This document shows positions 1-7,798 of a DNA stretch of 45,817 nucleotides, piece after piece. Within the stretch, counting starts at the first letter, position 1. Every line of letters begins with the position of its first letter. This DNA comes from an uncultured Clostridia bacterium. GTDB taxonomy: Bacteria > Bacillota > Clostridia > TANB77 > CAG-508. Location: assembly GCA_944390345.1 (NCBI GenBank), contig CALXPP010000012.1:1-45817 (forward strand), written 5' to 3'. A program made the translations under genes and the position numbers. The notes under the pieces are model-generated. The model was not told where the DNA came from. It was given only the letters and a program-made list of their open reading frames with translations, and searched no databases.

Positions 1-55
1 CTATCTTTTCTTGGCTTTTATTTGGTTTTATCATATATGTAAAAATTTGTCTCAT
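1..55 (-). CDS. N-terminus of unidentified protein (cut by window edge)
   Basis: Only the first 18 codons are in the window, starting at the ATG at 55 and running off the left edge. An almost ideal Shine-Dalgarno (AAAGGAGGTGAG) lies just upstream, so the start is well supported. The visible stretch reads MRQIFTYMIKPNKSQEKI. The Tyr/Ile-rich start followed by a PNKSQ motif resembles the beginning of IS200/IS605-type TnpB proteins (compare PNKEQ), but too little is visible to claim this. It is transcribed away from purA, which lies behind it on the same strand. Confidence 0.5.
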   Translation of the reverse strand, partial: MRQIFTYMIKPNKSQEKI

Positions 56-190
56 TTTCTCACCTCCTTTAGTGTTACTATTCATATCATACCGAACATC
101 TTTTTGCAATGCTTTTTTAGAATTTATTTATTTTTTATTAATTTTCTATTAATTATTTTTGGGAACTTTCCTATTATATAAAAATATGAA

Positions 191-214
191 GGAGCCTCCA
201 AAGTGGGAGGCTCC
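191..214 (-). terminator. purA terminator
   Basis: A 9-bp G+C-rich stem (GGAGCCTCC / GGAGGCTCC) with a 6-nt loop lies about 40 bases past the purA stop codon. On the minus strand it is followed by a U-rich stretch (TTCATATTTTTA). The plus-strand side is also T-rich further on, so it may work in both directions. Confidence 0.75.
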
Positions 215-254
215 ATTTGTAAGTTTTTTGTAACCCAAAGCCTTTTTTACTGAC

Positions 255-1634
255 TTATACTACCGGTCTTCTAATATAATCGTTTTCACCAGGTCCTATT
301 CCAATATAGGTAATTGGAACTTTAAGATAGTTTTCGATGTATTGGATATACATCTTGCAGTTTTCAGGAAGCTCCTCGTAGGTTTTGGGCTTTTCTTCCC
401 AGCTCCAACCTTCAAACCTCTCGTACATAGGTATACATTTTTCAATGTCTAAAGGAACATAGGAAATTTCTCTGCTATTGTAATAATAACCAAAGCATAT
501 CAAAATCTCATTATGATTCCTTAATCCCACTTTTCCAATTGTATCGATGTGGTTGATACAAAGCTCCGTAACACTCGAAACTTTAATTGCTTCTTTTATG
601 TGTACTAAATCCAACCAACCACAATCGCGCGGCCTTCCAGTTGTAGTTCCGTATTCATGACCTTCTTCACGAATATAATCACCTACTACTCCGTTTTCCT
701 TGGTTATAAAAGGACCTGCTCCTACACGAGAACAATAAGCTTTCATTACTCCGCAAACTCTTTTTACATACATCGGACCAATTCCAGCTCCAGAGAGTGA
801 ACCAGATGCATTTGGTGCAGAACTTGTACAGCATGGATAATCTCCATGTTCTATATCAAGAGAATGTGCTTGCGCTCCTTCTATTGCGATTTCCTCACCT
901 TTATCTAGTGCATTTCCAATAACAATCTGCACATCGGAGCGGAAATCCTTTAGATAATTCTTGTATTGCTCGCACAACTGCATCAAATCGTCCACTCTGT
1001 ACCTTCTAAAGCCTAAATCTTCTTCTATCTCCTTGTGGAAAATTTTCTGCAAAAGTCTTATTGGAGTTTTCAAAATCCAGCTAAGCCTGTAGTATCCAAA
1101 TAAAATATTGGGCACCTTAATTAGCTCTCTGACTTTGATTTCCAGCTCTTTTCTCGGCAAAAACAAATCTCCCACTCTTATGCCAACTCTATTCATTTTG
1201 TCAGCATAACATGGTCCAATTCCCCGCTTGGTAGTTCCGACCTTGTTAACCTTGATATACTCATAATATAAATCCATATCCTTGGTAAAAGGAAAGATTA
1301 TATGAGCACGATTGCTTACTAAGAGGTTATCTCTGCTTATAGAGATTCCTTTGTTTTGCATTTCTTCAACTTCTTGGTTAAAAACCTCTGGGTCAACTAC
1401 TACTCCAGCACAAATAATGCTTTTTACATCATCTCTTATTATGCTGGAAGGAAGTAAATGCACTGCATACTTTTCTCCATTTGCAACAACAGTATGACCT
1501 GCGTTATTTCCGCCAGTAGTCCTTAAAACTATCTTTGCATCTTTTGAAAATATATGTGCATATTTTCCTTTTCCTTCATCTCCCCATTGCATACCGACAA
1601 TCACGGTTACACACCGTTTAAATGGGTTACTCAA
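255..1634 (-). CDS. purA: adenylosuccinate synthetase
   Basis: PurA joins IMP and aspartate using GTP to make adenylosuccinate, the first step from IMP to AMP. The GTP-binding loop GDEGKGK is near the N-terminus, followed by TGGNNAGHT, the TTKRGIGP motif and RPRDCGWLD. At about 459 residues it is somewhat longer than the usual 420-430. I chose the TTG at 1634 because AAGGTGAT sits directly in front of it; a GTG at 1643 lies inside that ribosome binding site. Composition is unlike its neighbours: many C- or G-ending codons and two CGG codons, one of them the conserved Arg of TTKRGIGP. This suggests acquisition from another lineage. It is a single-gene unit with its own promoter and terminator. 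Confidence 0.95.
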   Translation of the reverse strand: MSNPFKRCVTVIVGMQWGDEGKGKYAHIFSKDAKIVLRTTGGNNAGHTVVANGEKYAVHLLPSSIIRDDVKSIICAGVVVDPEVFNQEVEEMQNKGISISRDNLLVSNRAHIIFPFTKDMDLYYEYIKVNKVGTTKRGIGPCYADKMNRVGIRVGDLFLPRKELEIKVRELIKVPNILFGYYRLSWILKTPIRLLQKIFHKEIEEDLGFRRYRVDDLMQLCEQYKNYLKDFRSDVQIVIGNALDKGEEIAIEGAQAHSLDIEHGDYPCCTSSAPNASGSLSGAGIGPMYVKRVCGVMKAYCSRVGAGPFITKENGVVGDYIREEGHEYGTTTGRPRDCGWLDLVHIKEAIKVSSVTELCINHIDTIGKVGLRNHNEILICFGYYYNSREISYVPLDIEKCIPMYERFEGWSWEEKPKTYEELPENCKMYIQYIENYLKVPITYIGIGPGENDYIRRPVV

Positions 1635-1706
1635 TTTTATCACCTTCCATTTCTATTACTCAAAAAACAATTGTTAGTGGTGAGCTACATAAAAACTTAC
1701 TATAAT

Positions 1707-1735
1707 AGTATATCATACAAAGCCTAAAAAAACAA
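1707..1735 (-). promoter_or_regulatory. purA promoter
   Basis: On the minus strand a -35 box TTGTTT (1730-1735) and a -10 box TATACT (1707-1712) are separated by exactly 17 bases, about 70 bases upstream of the purA start. No purine riboswitch fold is evident in the short leader. Confidence 0.6.
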
Positions 1736-1826
1736 TGTATATTGCTACTCTTTTGTTTTATATAAAATTCTAGAGAATTATATTTACTTTTACATAATGT
1801 TTTTCAAAATGTTTATTAAAGCTGTA

Positions 1827-1856
1827 TTGTAATTTAAATTTTATTAATGTTATAAT
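1827..1856 (+). promoter_or_regulatory. promoter of the transglutaminase-like operon
   Basis: TTGTAA (1827-1832), an 18-base spacer and TATAAT (1851-1856) precede the ATG at 1887 by about 30 bases. They are followed by the ribosome binding site GGGAG. This fits a sigma-A promoter diverging from purA. Confidence 0.6.
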
Positions 1857-1886
1857 TATTTTATAAAATAATATTGGGAGATAAAA

Positions 1887-2882
1887 ATGTTTAATAATCC
1901 AAGAGAATTAAAAGAAGAAATATTATCTGGTAAAAAAACCGAAGATATAGTAAAAGAAAGAGTTGCTTATTTAAATTCAGAGGAATATCAATATAAACTA
2001 TATCAAAGAATAGGTTCTCCAGCTGTACAATTATTAAATGGTTATATAATGAATGGCGAAACTGTAAGTTTATATGATTTTCATGGAAGCACTAGCTATG
2101 CTATAGATGATGAAAATTTTTTAAATGAAATTGTAGATACTTTTAAGGCTAATTCAAATAAAAAATTAGGCGTTCCTCAAATGATGTATTTTATCAAATC
2201 AGCTGTTAGAAATTACTGTACAAATCAAAATAATAGTGCAAAATATTATGATTTATGCAAACCTTTGCAAAATCCCCGCGAAGATTTTGGAAAAGTACTA
2301 AATGAATACCTATCTTTTAAACACACTGGTATTGATTTATCTCAAAAAGAATTTATGCAATATTATTTAAGTTATGAAAATGGAATTTTAGAAAAAATTG
2401 AAAACGAAAAAGCAAAAGAAATGTTTAAAGCTTTTGATACTTATGAAAAAGATGATAATAACTTTTTAAATACCGTAATATCTATTAGCGATATTAGAGG
2501 TTTAGGTATTGGTATGTGTGTTGAAATGTCTGCTTTGAGTCAAAATGTATTATCTTTTTTGGGATTTAATTCTTTTATGGTACAAGGCTATGCAAATAAT
2601 GTTTCTCATCAATTTAATGCTGTTGAAATAAATGGAAAATATTATATTTTTGATGCAGCCATTTACGAAACTAAATTTGAAGAATTAGATTTTATAAAAA
2701 AACCAGAAGATTTACTAACGTTTGGCTCTTACAAAAATTACACATCAAGACAAAACAATCTTAATGAAATAAAAAAATTGGCAGTAAAAGGAAAAGATTA
2801 TAGACATTTTGCAGAATCTAGTTTACAAATGTTTCAAAACTATAAAGATTTACAAAATAAAGATTCAAAAGGAGAAAAATAA
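1887..2882 (+). CDS. transglutaminase-like (papain-fold) domain protein
   Basis: This 331-residue protein has a C-terminal region that looks like a transglutaminase-like cysteine hydrolase. A Cys in GIGMCVEMSALS starts a helix, a His lies in VSHQFNAVEING, and an Asp lies in YYIFDAA, in the order and spacing expected for a Cys-His-Asp triad. The N-terminal half is helical and not recognised. No signal peptide or membrane segment is seen, so it should be cytoplasmic. It is the first gene of a two-gene operon; its TAA is followed directly by the ATG of the next gene. Substrate and role are unknown. Assignment rests on motif order, not a database match. Confidence 0.7.
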   Translation: MFNNPRELKEEILSGKKTEDIVKERVAYLNSEEYQYKLYQRIGSPAVQLLNGYIMNGETVSLYDFHGSTSYAIDDENFLNEIVDTFKANSNKKLGVPQMMYFIKSAVRNYCTNQNNSAKYYDLCKPLQNPREDFGKVLNEYLSFKHTGIDLSQKEFMQYYLSYENGILEKIENEKAKEMFKAFDTYEKDDNNFLNTVISISDIRGLGIGMCVEMSALSQNVLSFLGFNSFMVQGYANNVSHQFNAVEINGKYYIFDAAIYETKFEELDFIKKPEDLLTFGSYKNYTSRQNNLNEIKKLAVKGKDYRHFAESSLQMFQNYKDLQNKDSKGEK

Positions 2883-3344
2883 ATGGAAATTGTAAAAGAT
2901 TTAAAACAAGCTCTTAAAGAATCCTATGTTGTTTTAAATACTTTAGATAGTAATTCCCTAAATAAAATTCCCAATAATGTAATTAATTTTATTAAAGAAA
3001 ATATGGATGATAAATATGATTTTAAAATTGATTATTCTAAAAATCTATCTGATCAAAACCTTTCTAATACTACTTTAGGAATTATTTCTATTATTTATAG
3101 CAAATATTTATGCTCTGAAGAAGAAAAGAAAAAATGGGAAACTTACGATAATTTTGTTTTAATAAAAAATGAAGAACTAAAAAACAAAAAGTTCCCAAAA
3201 GATAATCTATTTAATAAAAATATTAAACAAGACGATTTTAAAAATAATTTTAACAATACAAATAACGATATTATAGAATTAAAATCAAATTTTTTTACTA
3301 AAATTATAAATAAAATAAAAAAATTTTTTCATAAAAAATCTTAA
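2883..3344 (+). CDS. hypothetical protein, partner of the transglutaminase-like gene
   Basis: This 153-residue protein is not recognised. It begins immediately after the stop of the upstream gene, and the GGAG ribosome binding site lies inside that gene's last codons, so the two should be translated together. It is rich in Asn and Lys. The last 20 or so residues are strongly basic and contain Phe, which could bind nucleic acid or membrane. No cysteine pairs or transmembrane helices are visible. It is followed by a bidirectional terminator. Confidence 0.65.
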   Translation: MEIVKDLKQALKESYVVLNTLDSNSLNKIPNNVINFIKENMDDKYDFKIDYSKNLSDQNLSNTTLGIISIIYSKYLCSEEEKKKWETYDNFVLIKNEELKNKKFPKDNLFNKNIKQDDFKNNFNNTNNDIIELKSNFFTKIINKIKKFFHKKS

Positions 3345-3349
3345 AATTT

Positions 3350-3382
3350 AAAAGAGTAAACCATCAAATTGTTTACTCTTTT
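3350..3382. terminator. bidirectional terminator between the plus-strand operon and serS
   Basis: A 12-bp stem (AAAAGAGTAAAC / GTTTACTCTTTT) has a short loop. It is followed by T residues on the plus strand and by a U-rich run on the minus strand, and lies between two convergent genes. Confidence 0.8.
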
Positions 3383-3406
3383 TGTCATTTAAACTTTCTT
3401 AATTTT

Positions 3407-4690
3407 TTATTTAGGTTTTATAATTTCTATACCACCCATATAAGATTGCAAAGCTTTTGGAACTCTTATACTTCCATCTTCATTATAATTATTTTCAAGT
3501 ACTGCTATTAAACCTCTTGGTGTTGCTAAAACAGTATTATTTAAAGTAGCTACTAAATAATTTCCTTTTTCTCCTTTAGCACGAATACTTAGTCTTCTAG
3601 CTTGTGCATCGCCAAGAGTAGAACAACTTCCTACTTCAAAATATTTCTTTTGTCTAGGACTCCAAGCTTCCACATCACAAGATTTTACTTTTAAATCTGC
3701 TAAATCTCCACTACAACATTCTAAAGTTCTTACTGGTACATCTAAACTTCTAAAAAATTCTACTGTGTAACTCCACATTTTATTGTACCAGTCCATTGCC
3801 TCTTCTGGTTTACAAATTACAATCATCTCTTCTTTTTCAAATTGATGAACTCTATATAATCCTCTTTCCTCTATTCCATGAGACCCAACTTCTTTTCTAA
3901 AGCATGGTGAATATGATGTTAAACATAAAGGTAACTCTTTTTCTCCAATTATTTGACCTTTAAATTTTCCAATCATAGAATGTTCTGATGTTCCTATTAA
4001 ATATAAATCTTCTCCTTCAATTTTATACATCATTGCATCCATTTCTTCAAAGCTCATAACACCTTGGACTACATCACTTCTAATCATAAAAGGTGGTATG
4101 CAATAAGTAAATCCTTTGTTTATCATAAAATCTCTAGCATAGCTAAGCATTGCAGAATGTAATCTTGCAGCATCTCCCATTAAATAATAAAATCCATTTC
4201 CACTTGTTCTTCCAGCACTCTCTTTATCTAAACCATTTAATTTAGCTAATATATCTGCATGATGTGGTATTTCATAACTTGGCACAAATGGCTCTCCATA
4301 TTTTTCATTTTCTACATTTTCAGTATCGTCTTTTCCTATTGGAACAGATTTGTCCATAATGTTTGGAATTTTCATCATTCTCTGTTTTATTTCTTCTTTT
4401 AACTCTGTTTCTTTTCCCTCATTTTCTTCTAGTTTCTTATTTATCTCATTTACCTCTGCTTTTTTAGTTTCAGCTTCTTCTTTTTTTCCTTGAGACATTA
4501 AAGCCCCTATTTCTTTACTAATAGTATTTCTTTTCATACGAAGTTCATCACACATTAAAGTTAATTCTCTACTTTCTTTGTCTAATTCAACTACTTCGTC
4601 TACCAAAACTAGTTTTTGCTCTTGAAATTTCTTTTTAATATTTTCTTTTACTAGTTCTGGATTTTCTCTTAAAAATTTTATATCTATCAT
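3407..4690 (-). CDS. serS: seryl-tRNA synthetase
   Basis: SerS charges tRNA-Ser with serine. The N-terminal 100 or so residues form the long antiparallel coiled coil that grips the tRNA. The class II catalytic core follows with TSEHSMIG, the motif 2 arginine region (CFRKEVGSHG, then RVHQFEKEE) and the motif 3 segment ATPRGLIAVLENN. At 427 residues it has normal length. I set the start at the ATG at 4690, which has AAAGGAGTAGG in front of it and gives the family N-terminus MIDIKFLRENPE; an ATG at 4735 is further upstream. The gene lies behind a DUF1653 remnant and a T-box leader, so it should be induced when charged tRNA-Ser is short. Confidence 0.96.
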   Translation of the reverse strand: MIDIKFLRENPELVKENIKKKFQEQKLVLVDEVVELDKESRELTLMCDELRMKRNTISKEIGALMSQGKKEEAETKKAEVNEINKKLEENEGKETELKEEIKQRMMKIPNIMDKSVPIGKDDTENVENEKYGEPFVPSYEIPHHADILAKLNGLDKESAGRTSGNGFYYLMGDAARLHSAMLSYARDFMINKGFTYCIPPFMIRSDVVQGVMSFEEMDAMMYKIEGEDLYLIGTSEHSMIGKFKGQIIGEKELPLCLTSYSPCFRKEVGSHGIEERGLYRVHQFEKEEMIVICKPEEAMDWYNKMWSYTVEFFRSLDVPVRTLECCSGDLADLKVKSCDVEAWSPRQKKYFEVGSCSTLGDAQARRLSIRAKGEKGNYLVATLNNTVLATPRGLIAVLENNYNEDGSIRVPKALQSYMGGIEIIKPK

Positions 4691-4734
4691 TTTCCTACTC
4701 CTTTTTCTGTTTAAATCTAAAATTAAAATATTCA

Positions 4735-4995
4735 TTATTTTCTAGTATAATCTTTAGACAACTCTTCACAAAATTCAAATCTATGCTTTTGACCTGTAAT
4801 ATTATCTGGTCTTTCTGGAATTTCTTCTAAAAACATTTTCTCTGGTCTTACCCAAATCATTGAATCTTCTCTATCTTACAATGGCTTATAAACTACCATT
4901 CTTTCTTTGTTTTCCGAATCTAATGCAACATTTTCTACAAAATAATAATTTCCTTTAAAGTGTCTGTAAACTTTACCAATTTTTACATTTCCCAT
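4735..4995 (-). pseudogene. DUF1653-family gene with an in-frame stop
   Basis: The frame starting at the ATG at 4995 (ribosome binding site AGGGGGG) reads MGNVKIGKVYRHFKGNYYF and continues to VVYKPL. There a TAA stands where family members usually have a Tyr codon. The same frame then runs on with IWVRPEKMFLEEIPE to a natural stop at 4735. Both halves match the DUF1653 pattern. With the stop respected, only a 39-residue peptide is made. It sits between the T-box leader and serS. I infer a recent nonsense mutation; a base-calling error is the alternative. Confidence 0.75.
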
Positions 4996-5033
4996 ATTAA
5001 CCCCCCTATTTAAAATAAGTTTTATACAAAAAA

Positions 5034-5060
5034 CGCCCTTATACAAAATGTATAAGGGCG
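5034..5060 (-). terminator. T-box attenuator terminator
   Basis: A perfect 12-bp stem CGCCCTTATACA / TGTATAAGGGCG with a 3-nt loop is followed on the minus strand by TTTTTTG. It lies directly downstream of the T-box sequence and is the terminator arm of the switch. Confidence 0.88.
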
Positions 5061-5275
5061 AATGTATCGCGGTACCACCTTTTTTATTAAAAAATATTTT
5101 TTAATATCTTAATTTAGCCACTATAACCTGCAGCTTCTCGGTCTAGTTTTCTAGAAACATCTCAAGAGTAGATTTCGCAAACTCTTTTATCTATTTACAC
5201 CTACCATAGACTCTCTTTAAAAAGTATTTTTGCTACTTAGCTCTTAATCTAACGCTTTTTTATATTTATAATTTA
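5034..5275 (-). promoter_or_regulatory. T-box leader controlling serS
   Basis: The minus-strand leader contains the T-box sequence TGGTACCGCGA (5067-5077) just before a strong terminator stem, and an upstream AGAGAGTC / GGTAGGTG stem I region. A specifier-like segment CTACTCTTGAG contains TCT, a serine codon, which agrees with serS downstream. Uncharged tRNA-Ser binding the leader would favour the antiterminator and let transcription reach serS. The 5' boundary is approximate. Confidence 0.88.
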
Positions 5276-5338
5276 TATTTAGCATTATAGCACAAACTTT
5301 TTACATTTGTAAATATCTTTAAATAAATATTTTATAAA

Positions 5339-5512
5339 TTACAACTTTTTAACAATAGCTTTTAATGCTTTTTCTCTGGGCATCATTACTATATGCCCAC
5401 ATTTATCACATTTTAATTTAAAGTCTACACCTATTCTAGTTATTTCCCATATATTAGAACCACAAGGATGTGACTTTTTTGTTTTAACTTTATCTCCAAT
5501 ATTATATTCCAT
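5339..5512 (-). CDS. DUF951-family zinc-ribbon-like protein
   Basis: This 57-residue protein starts MEYNIGDKVKTKKSHPCGSN, continues with WEITRIGVDFKLKCDKCG, and ends in a basic tail. It matches the DUF951 family, a small protein widespread in Firmicutes. HPCG and CDKCG together provide three cysteines and a histidine that could bind zinc. The ribosome binding site GGAAGG is 5 bases upstream of the ATG. Function is unknown. It lies upstream of the serS T-box on the same strand. Confidence 0.85.
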   Translation of the reverse strand: MEYNIGDKVKTKKSHPCGSNIWEITRIGVDFKLKCDKCGHIVMMPREKALKAIVKKL

Positions 5513-5537
5513 ATTTTCCTTCCATGTTTTTATTTAT

Positions 5538-5587
5538 CGCTATTGTAAGAAGCCACTTGCCTCAGCAAGTAACTAAATATAATAGCG
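5538..5587. repeat. nested inverted repeat after the orphan gene
   Basis: An outer 7-bp stem CGCTATT / AATAGCG encloses an inner 6-bp stem ACTTGC-ctca-GCAAGT. There is no U-run, so it is not an ordinary terminator. It directly follows the stop of the compositionally odd gene at 5609-5962 and may have arrived with it. Confidence 0.5.
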
Positions 5588-5608
5588 ACCTGAACTAACA
5601 GATTTTTG

Positions 5609-5962
5609 CTAACTTTCTTTTGATGTCTCTATATGCTCTATCAGTTCGCCGAGTACCCCTCGCTTAGTAATTTCCACCCGTGCAAGTTCAGCACTCTTTT
5701 GACTCTGTATGCTGATTGAAACATTATACTTTTTCGTATCAAAAATATTGTACGCTTTGTTTCTTAATCGCCAATCTTTTAGAGATGTAAATAAATCTTT
5801 TATAAGTTCTCTCTCTGTTTGTTCTAGCTCTTTCGAAACATTTTTCACAGCATCACAGTAGTCAACTACTTTCAAGCGAAAGTAATACTGTTGCTCAAAT
5901 TTCTCCCGTTCTGTTGATTTTTTCATGTAAACTTTTGGTCTTTTCTTGAATAGATTCTTCAT
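5609..5962 (-). CDS. orphan hypothetical protein of foreign composition
   Basis: This 117-residue basic protein is not recognised. It starts MKNLFKKRPKVYMKKSTERE and is predicted mostly helical in the middle (ELEQTERELIKDLFTSLKDW). No membrane segment or cysteine motif is seen. The ATG is preceded by AGGAGGTAG at suitable distance. Codon choice is unlike the flanking host genes, with CGG, CGA, CTG and GCA codons and a higher G+C content. Together with its isolation between DUF951 and gltX, and the nested inverted repeat after it, this points to a remnant of a mobile element. Confidence 0.7.
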   Translation of the reverse strand: MKNLFKKRPKVYMKKSTEREKFEQQYYFRLKVVDYCDAVKNVSKELEQTERELIKDLFTSLKDWRLRNKAYNIFDTKKYNVSISIQSQKSAELARVEITKRGVLGELIEHIETSKES

Positions 5963-6049
5963 AATGTCTACCTCCTCGCTAACAGTGTTTCAAAAAATTT
6001 ACATAATTATTGTATCATAAAAATTGCTTTTTTTCAAGAAATTTTATCA

Positions 6050-6084
6050 AAAAAGAGTAAATTTCATTAAAATTTACTCTTTTT
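6050..6084 (-). terminator. gltX terminator
   Basis: A 13-bp stem (AAAAAGAGTAAAT / ATTTACTCTTTTT) with a 9-nt loop lies about 30 bases past the gltX stop. T-runs on both sides allow action in either direction. Confidence 0.8.
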
Positions 6085-6116
6085 TCCTTTATTTTGTCTA
6101 TTTTATTTTATTTATA

Positions 6117-7748
6117 TCAAATTCTCTTTAATAATCTCTCTTTTCCTATTACTTGCATTATCTCATATAAATCTGGTGTATTGTGTCTTCCTGTTAATTT
6201 TACTCTAAGAACTGTACTTATATCTCCCACATGACCTTTATAAGCTTCTGGATTTGCTTTATATTCTTTAACTTCTCTTGCATATCCCATTTCTTCAGCT
6301 AAGTCTTTTATTTTATTAAACCATGTTTGTTTATCATCATTTTCATTATAATATTTTTCAAAATAGATATTTACAATTTGCTCAATTTCATCTTTATCTG
6401 TTATTTTCTGATATTCAAATTCTCCGTTTTTATCAAATTTATCATCATACATATAATAAATTATATTTTTAATATCTGACCATTTTGCTATATCTTTTCT
6501 TGGTTTTACATTTCCTCTTTCTATTCCTAAAACTTTTAGAGAATATTCTTTATCAGAAAGCATTTTTGCAAGTTCTGAATCATATTCTTTTGCCCATTCT
6601 AAAGCTGCAGTATATACTTCTTCTGCTGTATACTTTGAAATAACAGTTTTAGAAACATCAAGCAATTTTACCATATCAAATAAAGCTCCACTTACTCCCA
6701 TTTTATTTAATTCTAAAGTAAACTCATCTATTGATTTATCTGGATTTTGCTTTCTCCAAATTTCAAAATTAGAGTTTGCAATATTTATTAAATATTCGAT
6801 TACAGATTGTTTTGGAATACCCTCTTCTTTATAGTAACTAACAGCTGCTTCTGGATCTTTTCTTTTACTTAATTTTCTTTTTGATTCTCCATCCATCTTC
6901 ATAATAGGTGAAATATGTGCATATTTTGGAGCTTTAAAACCAAGCATATAAAATAGTTGCAAATGAAGTGGAACAGAAGCCACCCATTCATCTGCACGAA
7001 TTACAGTTGTAGTTCCCATTAGGTGATCATCAACAGCATGTGCAAAATGATATGTTGGTAATCCATCTGATTTTATAATTACAATATCTTGATCATTTTC
7101 TGGAAAATCAATATTTCCTTTTATTATATCTTTATGCTTTATTTTTCTATCTGGGTTTCCTGGTGATTTTAAACGAATAATATAAGCCTCACCATTTTTT
7201 ATTTTTTCAGCAGCCATATCCATTGGCATATTTCTACATCTTGTCCATTTTCCATAATACCCTGTTCTTTCTTTTGCCTTTTCTTGATTGCTTCTTATTT
7301 CATCTAAGATTTCTGGGGTGCAAAAACAAGGATATGCTTTTCCTTCTTCAATTAATTTTTTAGCATAAGATTGATAAATATCTTTTCTTAAAGATTGCTT
7401 ATATGGACCATATTCTCCTATCTCGTTATTTTCATCTGTCATTCCTTCTGTAGGAATAATTCCAAAATCATTTAGAGAATTTACTATTCCAGAAACACCA
7501 TTTTCCACTTCTCTTTTTTGATCTGTATCTTCAACTCTTAAGAAAAATACTCCTTTTGTTTGTTTTGCTACTTTCCATGCTACTAAAGCTTGAAATAAAC
7601 TTCCTATATGTACGAATCCAGTAGGGCTTGGTGCAAATCTTGTAACTATTGCTCCTTCTGGTAAATCTCTTGCTGGATATTTTTTTTCGTAATATTCATA
7701 ACCTTTTACATTTGGAAAAATTAAATTTGCTAAATCTTTATTATCCAT
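6117..7748 (-). CDS. gltX: glutamyl-tRNA synthetase
   Basis: A class I synthetase charging tRNA-Glu and, in organisms lacking GlnRS, probably tRNA-Gln as well. The Rossmann-fold start RFAPSPTGFVHIGSL holds the HIGH-type motif, and KRKLSKRKDPEAAV is the KMSKS-type loop. At 543 residues it is slightly longer than the common 480-500. The catalytic half is family-typical; the C-terminal anticodon-binding half ends in RHNTPDLYEIMQVIGKERLL. It is expressed alone with its own terminator. Confidence 0.94.
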   Translation of the reverse strand: MDNKDLANLIFPNVKGYEYYEKKYPARDLPEGAIVTRFAPSPTGFVHIGSLFQALVAWKVAKQTKGVFFLRVEDTDQKREVENGVSGIVNSLNDFGIIPTEGMTDENNEIGEYGPYKQSLRKDIYQSYAKKLIEEGKAYPCFCTPEILDEIRSNQEKAKERTGYYGKWTRCRNMPMDMAAEKIKNGEAYIIRLKSPGNPDRKIKHKDIIKGNIDFPENDQDIVIIKSDGLPTYHFAHAVDDHLMGTTTVIRADEWVASVPLHLQLFYMLGFKAPKYAHISPIMKMDGESKRKLSKRKDPEAAVSYYKEEGIPKQSVIEYLINIANSNFEIWRKQNPDKSIDEFTLELNKMGVSGALFDMVKLLDVSKTVISKYTAEEVYTAALEWAKEYDSELAKMLSDKEYSLKVLGIERGNVKPRKDIAKWSDIKNIIYYMYDDKFDKNGEFEYQKITDKDEIEQIVNIYFEKYYNENDDKQTWFNKIKDLAEEMGYAREVKEYKANPEAYKGHVGDISTVLRVKLTGRHNTPDLYEIMQVIGKERLLKRI

Positions 7749-7798
7749 AAAACTTCCCCTTTTCTAATTTTGTATTTAATATTATAACAAAATTATTT

